DNA of 64,000 bases from Phallus indusiatus (Eukaryota > Basidiomycota > Agaricomycetes > Phallales > Phallaceae), in the NCBI GenBank assembly GCA_027605045.1, contig JAQFWX010000047.1, positions 1 to 64,000 of the forward strand, given 5' to 3'. Under the pieces are notes generated by a model. It did not search any database. It saw only the letters and a program-made list of their open reading frames with translations, and was not told the origin of the DNA. The translations under genes were made by a program, and so were the position numbers. Position 1 is the stretch's first letter; every line of letters starts with the position of its first letter. This document shows, in pieces, positions 1-10,793 of this stretch.

Positions 1-381
1 ATAACACTCGTTGGCTGTGGAACTGGATCAAAAGCCGAAGAACTTTTCGACACTCTTCTGCTTGTTGCCCGAAATATCCTGCAGTTTGTCCGTTTAGCCA
101 ACGTGACGCGTCAGTCAGGACGCTCGATATTTTCAAGACCAAGGGTCATTGATCTCTCAGCTGCAGGGTCACGAAGGCTGGATATAGATATTGAAGACGA
201 TGACGAATGGGCAGGGAATGCGGGTTACAGGCGCATACCAAATGGGGTGGTATTGGACGAAGACGTTGAACCGGGGAACATTGTTTTTGACGCTAACCCG
301 GACAATGACCCAAGTCACAATCCATGGAACACACGTCGCGACAGCGGAAACGACGAAGATACATGGGCTAGGTTAGGATAG
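1..381 (+). CDS. 3' end of an unrecognised gene with acidic C-terminus
   Basis: The reading frame is open from the first base of the window to a TAG at 379-381, giving about 126 residues of a protein whose start lies outside the window. The first 36 residues are hydrophobic and helical in character (LFDTLLLVARNILQFVRL at about residues 15-32). The remainder is polar and strongly acidic (IDIEDDDEWAGN at residues 61-72, then many D, N and E) and looks disordered. I do not recognise the family. Without the N-terminal part no function can be given; a helical-repeat or membrane-associated protein with a disordered acidic tail would fit what is visible. Confidence 0.55.
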   Translation: MTLVGCGTGSKAEELFDTLLLVARNILQFVRLANVTRQSGRSIFSRPRVIDLSAAGSRRLDIDIEDDDEWAGNAGYRRIPNGVVLDEDVEPGNIVFDANPDNDPSHNPWNTRRDSGNDEDTWARLG

Positions 382-654
382 GACAGAATCGCCAATGTTT
401 TGTTTCATCGTGTCCGAAAGGCATTTTCCAGTCACTTATCTATGAACCTGCTATGCGTATTATAATACTTAATACCTCCAATGTATATTGACCAAAACTG
501 ACTCCGAGACTCAAGGAATATATCATCAGCCTTAAACGAGACATTATCCAGGTTATGCGCATTGCAAATCCACAAGATATTCTGAATTAATCTGGAGTGC
601 ACGCAGCATAATTTGTGACAACCAGTCACATGCATATGTCGTTCTTCCGACGGA

Positions 655-2561
655 ATGTCGAAGAGAACCGCCCCAGCCTCAGACAAATCTGTTAAAAGAT
701 CGAAGAAACGTGAATTTGCAGCCCCCATACCCGAAGATGAAGATTTACTCAAATCGCAGCTATCTGCACCCTCTTCCACCTCCCTTTCCTCTCGTACACT
801 GCCTTCGAAGGAGGTACCGAGTCTTGTGACGTTATGCATTCGAACACTCGTAACTAATCTTCAAATTTTATTCACTGAGAGAAGAAAAGATATAACACAA
901 TATTGGCTGAAAAGGCTTCCCGAAGCTATTATACCTAGGCTTTTTGCCACCTTGTGCGGCACGCATCCTACCTTGATCTCGCATGGGCTCATAGTAGCTG
1001 TACGCTCATCCCAATGATTTACGAATTTAGAGCTTGACGTAAACGAACAGTATTTTCTCAGAGGCGATCCAATAGTCCTTTCCGGCTCAGTACCTGGTAT
1101 TTCGTCTTTTACTATTCAGGCCTTGGCAAAAACCGGTAACTCGCTGAGAGAGTGTCATTTGACCGACTTGGATAAAGTTCCGGACGATGTATTTGCTGGA
1201 CTATTGTCTCAATTACCATGGTGCGAAGTCATGGTTCTTAGGTGAGTCTCATGGGCATGGAGCGTTTACTATTGCTGAGTTCATCTCAGAGGGTCCACAA
1301 AAGTTGGTAAAAGGTCTGTTGAAGCGATAGCAAACACATGCAAACATCTTCGAGCCTTGAACTTAAACTTCACCTCTGTGAACCCCTCCTCTATTGCGTA
1401 TCTTACTTCCGAGTGCTTAGAGCTAAACATTCTCAAATTAGCGGGTATACAATCGATTGTGAGTACTTTTTGGGCCTGTTCTTATTATGGTATTAATAAA
1501 TTACACTAGACCGACAGCGCATTCTCCGACATTCTACATGTCGTTCCTCATGATGGCCTTCCACTGCGTCAGCTTACATGTCTCAAACTCAAACACACGT
1601 CAATAACGGAACAGAGTTTGAAAAACATCGGCCAACGCTGCATTCATTTGAAGCGCCTGGACGTTTCCTTCACACACATAAAACACCCAGCAGTTCTTTT
1701 TGATACCAGTGTCTTCATACCTGAATTAGAAAAACTATCTCTAACTTCCACTCCGTTGACATCCGCTTTTTTATCGAAAGTGTCGGTTTCTACTTCGAGT
1801 ACCCCTTTAAAGTTCCTCCGAACGCTTTATATTGGTGCTATGGGTAGTTCGCCTTCGTCTCGGGTTAGGAGTGGGCTAGATACTCTAACACTCACTGATG
1901 GAACACTGGATCTATTAACTGATGCTTTGCACGAATGTAAACTATTGGAAAACGTTAGCCTTGTTGGGAACTCTAAACTGGGTATGCGCTCAAGTATCCA
2001 CTCTTCTCTGGCTCGCTTTATTCGAATGGTGGGCAGACGCTGCAAAGTAAGCTTTGGTTCAAAGCTATGGCTCAGAACTCATATATGCATGATCTTATTA
2101 TAGTTTCTGAACCTTGCGGCCATTTCCCGCCTGAAGTCCTCAGATCTATCCGGTCTACCTCCTATCGAAGCCCTATCCGACCACGCCATTGATGACCCAG
2201 CAGATTACGGACCGTCACCAATTCAAACCCTAAATCTCAATAGCACAGACGTAGATGACGTCGCAGCTGCGTATATTGCGACTTGTCCGAATCTTCGGAT
2301 GTTGAGTATCGCAAATACCAAATTCAATAGTCAGTTTGATGATAATTGTCCTGGCTGAGCTTATAACTTGGTTTCAGACGAATCGCTATTTTTTATCATA
2401 GATGCTTGTCAACAGCTCACAACGCTGGACTTGACGAGTTGTCGACATATCAGGATTGCCGACAGGAGAAGATTTTTCGAGGTATGACTCACGACCTACA
2501 AAAACCCCTGGATTAACATACAGTGTAGGTCTGGCAAGGTCACCGCCGAACTAATTCCTAA
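655..2561 (+). CDS. Leucine-rich-repeat (RNI-like) protein, multi-exon
   Basis: ATG at 655 opens a lysine/arginine-rich N-terminus (KRSKKRE) followed by an acidic stretch, then at least six leucine-rich repeats of the ribonuclease-inhibitor/F-box-LRR kind spread over several exons, for example LRALNLNFTSVNPSSIAYL, LKRLDVSFTHI, IQTLNLNSTDV and LTTLDLTSCRHI. Introns with GT-AG ends are visible near 1242-1290, 1459-1510, 2047-2103, 2330-2379 and 2481-2528. An in-frame TGA at 1015-1017 requires one more intron (perhaps 954-1030) or means the gene is damaged there. The stop at about 2559-2561 depends on the last splice. The repeat layout resembles Rad7/AMN1-type LRR proteins, but no F-box is seen, so I leave the name general. 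Confidence 0.6.
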
Positions 2562-2881
2562 AGACTTATTTTATTGCCACTGGCAGTTTCCTTGATATGG
2601 ACCAGACAGACGTCTATTTGTGCTATTCCCTTTTCGGTCTTCAGGTCTGGATAAGCCGGATAATTTCGCATGGTTCTCGTTTTTACTATATTGGCAGTTC
2701 GTCATTGGCCCTGCAGTAGGTGATATGATATCTGATATCCGACAGTTGAATTAGGCCACCACGGTTATACACCAACCGCCCTTCCTTTCTGAGAATCTTG
2801 TATTCTGCACTATACGATAAAAACAAAAGGCATAATTGACCTGTCAAAGGACGAGTGCTTTCTTCCATACTCGAGAATCAA

Positions 2882-3739
2882 ATGACTTGCGGAATGACTT
2901 GCGGAGTCTCTCATACACTCTTGTCACAACTACTCAACGTCTATAACCGTGTTCTTGCTCTACCTTCTCTCGTTCCCTCCCCAAGAGTCAATACCGTGTT
3001 TTCAGAGCTAGTCTCTCTCTGTCTGCAAATCAAGATATCCTCGAATCATCTCACTACTCACCTCGATGAAGCCTGTGAAAGGAGCAATACCAAATTCAAT
3101 GCTCACTCACTTATTTCTCGCGCTATGGAGGCAGAAGGTTGTATGGAGCGTTATTGGGCAGGCATCCTAGCAGTCGCGGACGATGTCGAAAATGAAATGC
3201 GATCCTTTTGGTACTGGGATAACTATGCCACTCTCACGAGGTACGAACTGGACAGTCTCAGAGCGGCAGGATGCTCGACCTTCCGGAGGGTGGCTTTCGT
3301 GGGATCTGGATCTCTTCCACTGACAGCGATCCTGATCGCTCGAGAGACCAAATCACACGTTGTGCTGTATGATAGGGACCCAGAAGCAAATGCTTTGGCT
3401 GCGAGTTGGATCCGAAAATTACCCCAGAATCATGAAGCAGAGCAATTCTCTTTCCGTGACATCGACGTGTGGGATGTCATGCCTGAAGAATTTGCCCTCT
3501 ACGATGTCGTATGGATTGCGGCATCTGTTGGAATGGATGGGAAAGAGAAAGGAGCAATTGTCAGGCACGTCAAAAATGGTATGCGACCCGGCACTTTCCT
3601 TGCTATACGTAGCGTGGAAATGGGGTGTTCCCTTCTTTATCCCGAAGTTCAACATTCCGAACTTGGTGATATTAATATCCTACGACATGACGTGCCTCCC
3701 CAGGGGGTTGTTAATTCAGTAATAGTACTAAGGGCCTGA
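2882..3739 (+). CDS. Nicotianamine synthase-like protein
   Basis: This is a single-exon gene of 285 codons, read from the ATG at 2882. Nicotianamine synthases join aminocarboxypropyl groups of S-adenosylmethionine to make the metal chelator nicotianamine; some fungal relatives make other SAM-derived amino acids. The family pattern is clear: a helical N-terminal half with FWYWDNYATLTRYEL at about residues 117-131, then a Rossmann SAM-binding fold with VAFVGSGSLPLTAILIA (glycine-rich loop), VVLYDRDPEANALA (acidic residue after beta-2) and a C-terminal RSVEMGCSLLYPEV segment. The N-terminus contains a perfect tandem repeat of MTCG codons, so either of two ATGs 12 bases apart may be used. The gene precedes and converges with COG1. 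The length matches the family; the product is not predictable from sequence. Confidence 0.85.
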   Translation: MTCGMTCGVSHTLLSQLLNVYNRVLALPSLVPSPRVNTVFSELVSLCLQIKISSNHLTTHLDEACERSNTKFNAHSLISRAMEAEGCMERYWAGILAVADDVENEMRSFWYWDNYATLTRYELDSLRAAGCSTFRRVAFVGSGSLPLTAILIARETKSHVVLYDRDPEANALAASWIRKLPQNHEAEQFSFRDIDVWDVMPEEFALYDVVWIAASVGMDGKEKGAIVRHVKNGMRPGTFLAIRSVEMGCSLLYPEVQHSELGDINILRHDVPPQGVVNSVIVLRA

Positions 3740-3790
3740 AAATGTGTCAGAGTCGGACATTAGCAGGTGGCGTTTACAATTGTTTATTTT

Positions 3791-6700
3791 TCATGGGCCT
3801 TCTGTACTACCTATCGGTAACATTGTGAATCTATTAGAAGGCTTCGCAGTCCCTAATGCGGGAATATAATCCTGCTCAATATCAGGCATCCCAAGGCGCA
3901 AAAGCGGTGCTGGCTTTGCTTTGGAGGGTGCCTTATTCTTTTGGGTTGCTGAACCATTTTGAGCATGATGAGGTAAATCAATCAGTGGACCGAATAACGT
4001 TTGTGAACGAAGCAAGTACGCTGATGTAGACCGATCTAAGCAAGACATGGCGTCAGGGAATCTGTCATTGGGCATAGATTCCAACTAGATACAATGTTAG
4101 TTTATGTCGGGTGATTTTTATGAGTGGATTACCTTGGCTTTTGCGGACATTAATGTTTCTGCTAGTGAGGAATTTCCCTCATTCAGCCCAGGCTGTAAAC
4201 GTGAAAAAAACGTCATGTCCCAGAGGACCTGAAGTTGTTTTGGATGCCACGTTATATTTTCAACTGAAATGTTCTTTGCAACAGCTGACCCAAACGATGC
4301 GAGCAGTTTTTTGAGAATTTTCTTGGAAGCAATCTCGTGTTTGGGGAGACCAAGTTCATTGAGCGATGAGTTGATTGTCAATAGGGCGGTCATGAGACAA
4401 CTTGATGGTTGACTGGGTAAAGAAGCAGCTGAAATGATCCATCTATTATTAAATGCTGTAGTAGCGCACGAAATCAACAACACGTACATTGATCGTCAGA
4501 TGTGGCGAACATCTCTTCGTATGCAGAGAGGGCTTTTGAGACAGCTTTGCTTCGCCAAGAGTCAATGCATTGATCTTGCAAACGAAGTAAAGTATCCACT
4601 AGTGCTGTTTCATTGATTAAAAATAGGTAACGCTAATCGCTGAAAAGACATACTTTGATCAGATAAGGAGGTAAATCGCAGCGCTTGTAGAAATTGGGAG
4701 CGCAATAGATGATAGCACAATCGGCCCATGAAAATATCCAAGTTATGAACATCAGCTGCGAGTTCACTCTGTACGAACGTCTCGAAGATTCCAGATAACC
4801 TCAGTGAAGACGACAGCAAGGATTCTTGATATGACTCCATAAGCTGCCGCTGGATGGTTCTAAATAAGTAAGCATTGAGTCCTTCAACCCAGCAAACAAG
4901 GGGACTTACTGTGCTTCGTCATTCGACTGTTGTATAATGTTCATATCCGCTTCGATCTCAGATGCTTGTGATTCAATGTTTTCTTGGACATCGAGCAAGA
5001 GCGGAGTCCGGCCTTCAATGCGATGTCTCATTGTAGCTTTATACCGGGGGAAAGGTGATATAGCTGAGCTGTCCTCTAGTTCAATCATAGATGGCAACTC
5101 CGATGAAGAAAACATTAGTGAAGATGGGTCGGCATCTGAAAGTAGTTAGCTTATAGAGATGACAAGAAAGACAAAGCTTACCCAACGATCGAGCGCCATT
5201 ATCCTTGATTGTTCGGAGAATCTTCTGCAAACTTCTTTGCACAATATTTTCTAAACTCTCCAGCCCCATGTTCAAAATCTGGATGATTCGCACTCGAACG
5301 CCATTATTCACCACGCCTTGTAGACTAGTCTTCTCGGATTCCTTCAGCCGACGGGCAGTTTTTAAGCGATCCAAGATTTTCGTTCTGGTTGACCATACTT
5401 CATTGATATTTACTAAATCACGCAACCAGTCTAGAATTTTCCCGCCGAAAGATTCCAGGGCAACTTCAAACCAAGAGGACAATTTGGAATCGAGCACGAG
5501 AGGGTCAACACGAGTGCTGGTTGAAGTCAAATCGATATAAGGTTTATACGTCAGTATTTTCCGGGGAAGCACTAAGAGGTGAGCTGAAGAAGGCAGAGTA
5601 GAAATCAAGGAAGCCGTCGTGACCAGCGGCTTGGACGGATCGCTTGATTGGAAACCTTTCAGATGTTGTTCAATCATAGAATGCGCCATGTCCTCGTCCA
5701 CCTGAAAAATGTCCCTAGCAATGCATATCGTACCGCATATGACTTCAACGACATCCAAGAGAGTTTTTTGTAAGTTATTGACGAAGACTTTGCGTTTCGA
5801 GGGTGCTTTGGGTTTGTCTTCGCCAGTTATAGGACTAGATTGCAACTGGTTGTTCAATGAGGTATTGAGCATCCTACTTCGTTCAGAGAGGAGGGCTGAC
5901 AAGGTTTCAGTCAAAGGGAGGGAGTTGAGGAGATGCAAGCTAAGCAAAGTTGTGCACATTGTCTGGAAGGGAAATAGTATGAGGAAAAATACGATAGAAA
6001 AACATTGGTTCATACGTCTGAGGTGACTGAAATCTCTTTGAGGGACTGGGTGGCTCGATGAGCTATTTGGGCACGAAATTGATGAATTATGCCCCATTGT
6101 CTCTGTGCGAGCGGGAACTGCGTCTAGATGGAATGAAAGTGAGTAAAACAGTCAATTGAACAATTCAAAACGTACTTGGATATTTACACCAGCCTTACTC
6201 CAAGAAATTTCTGCTAAATCTTCACTCGTCAAAGCACGATGAACGACTCTAGACAACAAGAACAACCAAGCCGCATTCAGATATTCCTTCCGTTCCAAAA
6301 AACGCCACATGGATTCGGGAGTATCGAGTAACAACTTCAAATGCGCCGCAAGAGAGCGTAGAACTTTCAGATAGTCATCTGGTCGTACTCAGCAAAGCTG
6401 AAATCAAAAAAAAAATAATCAGAAACAAAAACCAACCTTCTGGTCCTTGTTCTGCAATACGAGGTGGTTCATAATCTTGCACTGAAGACGTAATTCTTTT
6501 CATTTGGCGTAGAGAGTCAACAACTCGTTGGGAGGACTCGGACATGGAAATAATGGAAGTAGAGGCCTGCAATAAATCACGATATCGTTCTCTATACTTT
6601 CAAGATCAAAGGTAAACTACAGTGCAGGCCACGGCCGAAGCTTCACGTACCCGACCATCAACCTCAATTCTTCTTGCTTTGCATCGGCCTCAGCTCTACA

Positions 6701-6972
6701 GATTGTTAGATAATTATCCTTTCAGTTAAAGGAGGGTTTTGGACAGACTTTAATTTGATTTGGATTGCCTTGATTTCGGAGACAGAGTACTTGACGAATA
6801 GGGTGTCTGGATGGACATTGGTAAAATCAAGCTCTGTTGCCTTAACAGATTTCGGATGTTTTGTATTTGGCGAAGACAGTAGATTAGATATAATTGGACT
6901 CGCTGCTTGAAAGTTATTGCCTGTCAGCGTAGTGGTCGAAGAGTACGACCTATTTCGCCGCTCGTTAACCAT
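3791..6972 (-). CDS. COG1: Conserved oligomeric Golgi complex subunit 1 (COG1)
   Basis: This multi-exon gene reads leftward from an ATG at 6972-6970. COG1 is a lobe A subunit of the COG tether, which recycles Golgi glycosylation enzymes in retrograde vesicles. The diagnostic start of the Vps51/COG1 family is present: HPDTLFVKYSVSEIKAIQIKL in exon 1 (residues about 55-75), then after an intron the segment QASTSIISMSESSQRVVDSL, matching the family's LLQAADSI-type helix. A long central exon (about 5081-6097) is helical and leucine-rich. The C-terminal exon ends in a proline- and glycine-rich stretch with the stop at 3791. At least eight exons can be followed from minus-strand open stretches separated by GT-AG boundaries. 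It converges with the nicotianamine synthase-like gene and diverges from the FAM32A-like gene. Confidence 0.85.
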
Positions 6973-7522
6973 GTTTGATGCTAAGCGCCGGACATTTGAA
7001 GTGGGACCTTTTTCTCACCAGTACATCATCTCTTCTGCTGTTTAAAAAATTCAGAACTATATGGATCAGCATGTCATATCATGCAGTCGGTATATCTTAG
7101 TTTCCACAGCTGGAACTGATAAATCCCACCCACTTTCATTAAAATAAATTCAGGTATGGATATGATTTCCACTTGAGGGCCTTCACCATCGATTATCGCA
7201 GGTTGATTGGTTTTGTGTATTTTTCCGCGTCATGAGATTTAAAGCAGCTCAAAATGTTAATTTTTTAGTGTTTCTGGAGATATAAAAATTGTTGACACTC
7301 GCTTCACCCCCATCTTTTCACGTCCTGTGCATCAAGCAAATTACGAAACGGACCCCATGCTCGATAACGGAACTGCTCTGATTTTGGCATGTTTGCACAG
7401 AATCATGTTAGCCTCGTCAACAGCCACGTTTCTCCTTGAACTGGCATATATTTTTGTCGAAAATATGGGTTCGTGACGGTTCATGTCACGTACGAAACTA
7501 CTCTTGTCTTCGACTCAGGACG
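6973..7522. promoter_or_regulatory. Divergent promoter region between COG1 and the FAM32A-like gene
   Basis: This 550-base stretch separates the start codons of two divergently transcribed housekeeping genes and must carry both promoters and 5' leaders. It is AT-rich with several short pyrimidine tracts just upstream of the 7523 ATG, as is common for fungal promoters. I see no clear operator-like repeat, RNA gene or additional ORF with family features. Confidence 0.4.
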
Positions 7523-8095
7523 ATGTCCGATTATGACTTTCAGCCTGGGGGGTCCCTCAAGCTTAAAGGAGTTATCGAAGGCTCGATAAAGAAAAAGTGA
7601 GATTATTTTCATTATATCTACACTGCATAGCCGATTGCATTCTATTTAGAAAGAAAAAGTCATCTAAATCGAGAGAGAAAGACAAGGGCGATATTGCCCG
7701 GTCTCGGTTGCAAGAAACTGGCACAAATTCCATTGATGGAGGTGGCACGTCCATGTTAAAGGAGCCAGAGGTCCCCGTGGCTGCTGTAAATAAAACAGAA
7801 GCCGAGAAAAGGTTTGAAGCCGCTCAGCGAGAAAGGGTGAGCTATAGCGCCGGCTGATATGCATGCGTTTCTCTTCTTAAAGGTTTTTTTATGCTTACGT
7901 CTTTGCAGCTCGAGAAGAAGATTTCTAAAGTCGCTACCAAAACTCACAAAGAGCGTGTTAACGAGTTTAACAACAAGCTGGAAGCTCTTAGTGAGCACCA
8001 TGACATCCCCAAAGTAAGTACCCTTTTGCGTTTCACCTTTCCGTCTCTGGTGTCCTTAGCCTTTTCCTTTTTCCTGTTAGGTTGGACCCGGTTAA
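7523..8095 (+). CDS. FAM32A-like nuclear protein
   Basis: Four exons (7523-7596, 7650-7836, 7909-8013, 8081-8095) join to 381 bases and 126 residues. Eukaryotic FAM32A is a small conserved protein that in humans acts as a splicing factor in the catalytic spliceosome. The hallmarks are all present: the N-terminal GGSLKLKGV motif, a middle run of lysines (KKKSSKSREKDKG), then KRFEAAQRER and the C-terminal THKERVNEFNNKLEALSEHHD followed by IPKVGPG. All splice sites are GT-AG, and the last exon encodes only four residues plus the stop. The gene is easily missed because no exon exceeds 187 bases. Confidence 0.9.
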
Positions 8096-8378
8096 AACAC
8101 TCGTTACACTCTTGTTTATACCTTCCTGTGTATTATGTAGTCATAACGCTTTGATGTCCTTATTTACCCTCTAATATACTCTTGTGTCCTTATAACTTCT
8201 TAAAATCATCAATTTGTGGGAATTTTGAAATGAAAAGCCGATGGATAAGGTTAGGAACATCTTCCTCAAAACGCCCATACCCAATCCTTGTCGGTGACCT
8301 GCATCCACTCTTGTCAGCGACGAAGTTCCTCTTCTCGTTCATCCTCTAACATCTTATTTCCTAACTCATTCTAATAAA

Positions 8379-10565
8379 ATGGCACCTTTGAGCAGAGGAG
8401 ATGAACCTAAGAAGGGCCATATTTGTCCACCGTCTACTGCAACTCATCCAGCCGACCGTTGGGAAACAGCATTCATCTATTCTTTCATATGCAAATTCAC
8501 CAAAATAAAACAAGAAGTAGAAGGTCTGGATGCTGTTTCAGAGTTAGTATTGGATACGATCTTGCCGGTTTACTCCGTGTCTGACTATTGTGCACCCAAC
8601 GTCGTTATCCAGCTTGGAAGAGGCGCTTCTGTTCAATGAACCGCATCATATACTCGAACAAACTCTAGCACGATTTATGCTCAATTTGCGACCACAAACG
8701 CGTAATATAAGGTGAGTGTAAATTCCACGTGTGCGTTGCATCAGGCGGTTCATCCTCCAAACTCCTCCCAGCCCAGACATTATTTCGAGCACGGTATCAG
8801 CTTACTTCGCGGAGATGTTCAGTAAAGGGGAAATGTCTATCTTCTGGGATGAAGCTATGATGAGAAATGTTGATCCATTCGAAAAAGCCGATTTCTTTGG
8901 GTTGGATTGGTCTATGAAGGTACCTTCGCTTGTTTCTTCGACATCTGTACTACGCGTTAACCCCCTCCTGCATATCGCGTTAGCTTCGTATCCTTCGCCA
9001 GCTTGTCGAATGGCAACTTAGTCACAGCGTAGAGATCAAAGGACTCATAGACCGTGCTTGGGGCGTTGTTCATATGAAACACAAGAAAACAAACCAGGAG
9101 ATTGCTCAAGAGACACAGCAGCTTCCAGACGACGATCCGTACTCTAAGAAGAAGCTAATGATGGTTCCATTAGGGCAAGACGTGAAAAAGACACGATATT
9201 GGGCGGTCGATTGTAAGAACATTCTTCTCTTTTTCTTCTCTATACCGTATCTGTTCTCGACATGACCAAGTGACACTGGACGCGAGACGAAAGTCTAAAT
9301 GACTTATACAATCTATTTTTTTCATTACATTCTTTCATGAGCCTCATATCTTGGTGTTTCTGACGCGTTTTTATCCTTGTATTTAGCTTCTCCCCGGCTT
9401 TATGTGTCCACAAACCCATGGAAAGTTACTGCGACTTTTACTAAAGTTTCTTCGACAAAGGAGGAGTACTTAAAAGTCATTGAAGACCTCAAAGACAATT
9501 CACCTTCTCCTCCAAAAAGTGGGGCGAAGAGACCGAAAACTGATGCAGCCCATTTCGCACTAATAAAACAACTAGAGAGCAGAATAGAGCTAGTAGACCA
9601 AGAGGTGCAGGTAAGAAAACGAAAACTTAACGTTTGGGGTTATTATTTACATTTACACGAATTTAATCATCCAGAAAATTGCCAAGTCTAAGAAAAAACT
9701 GCTACAAAAACAAATGGCCGCCGCTCAGATTGCGGAAATGAGTCTAAGAGGTCCACGAACGCGCAGAGTTTCAAAAAAACCAGACTATGTGTATTACAAT
9801 GGCGAAGACGAAGTATATATCCCAAGTTTTTTTACATCAAAATCATCCTAACTAGTCTCCTAGGAAGATGAAGAGGAAGACTTCATTGACGATACGTATG
9901 AAGACCGTATGGATGATGAAGCAGATTTCATCAACGATGATGCTATGTCGGAAGACGACGAATATAACTATAAGAACGGCGTCGGAAAATCGCGTGGTCG
10001 TCCGCAGCGGGCGGCGGCTTTGGCTGGAGCTGAAAGACGTCGATCCACGCGCACAACAGCTTCCGGTAGCAAAGCTCATACTTCACAGGCAGAATGGCGT
10101 GGCGAGCGACGATCCGCTCGATTAGGACCCGCTGCTGACGACACTTTCGATTATCAGCCCCCAGTCAAGCGTCCCCGTACAGTTAGCTCTGCCACACCTT
10201 CACTGCACGAAGAAATCATGGACCTTGATGCTCCACCAGAACCACCAAAAGCCACGGCTCTTCGACCGAATGAAATTGCTGTCCCCCAAGTTGCTGGCAA
10301 GAAGAAGAGCAAATACTGGTTCTATGCAGTAGAACCTATACCTGGCACTGCGATACCTGAGAAACCCCGAGAAGAATCAGATGCTACATCCTCAGCAGTG
10401 TTCATGATGAACACGAACGGAGCTTCAACAGGGACAACAGACATTCCAACGTCGACCAGTCCAGAAGCGGACAGGGGAAATGACGCTATGGTAACAATTA
10501 CTGCAGAAAACAGTTCGATAAATGGTACAAATGGAACTGTAGGCTTATCCCCTGTCACTTCGTAG
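8379..10565 (+). CDS. WHIM/DDT-domain-like chromatin protein
   Basis: The gene starts at ATG 8379 and runs through about seven exons to the TAG at 10563-10565. The N-terminal half, WETAFIYSFICKF then LEEALLFNEPHHILEQTLARFML, resembles a DDT-type helical domain. WSMKLRILRQLVEWQL then IKGLIDRAW is the WHIM1 motif, and RYWAVD followed by SPRLYVSTNPW matches the WHIM2/WHIM3 region of ISWI-partner proteins. These contact linker DNA in nucleosome-spacing complexes. The C-terminal third is disordered: an acidic block (EDEEEDFIDDTYEDRMDDEA) followed by basic KSRGRPQRAAALAGAERRR and RPRTV segments, consistent with histone and DNA contacts and nuclear localisation. No PHD finger is present. RSF1-like is a possible but unproven name. 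Confidence 0.65.
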
Positions 10566-10793
10566 CGAGAGTGTCCCGAGGGAATCACTCTGAGGCTAAC
10601 GATTGTAGCATCTGATTTCAGCTTTCCTTCGAGTTTATTTCCTTTCGGTACTTTGTCAACTTCCCATCATTTCCAAAACGTACTGTATTTTACATTTACA
10701 TTTTTACAAATATAATTTGTATTTTCTACTATTTATTAGTTCTTGTCAAATTCCTAAGTAGTTATCGGAACTCTCTTACGTAAACGGTACTAA

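Noticed and set aside
432..839. Minus-strand open frame of 135 codons near the left end
   Set aside because: It overlaps the start of the LRR gene and has no recognisable domain; its coding look comes from the opposite-strand gene.
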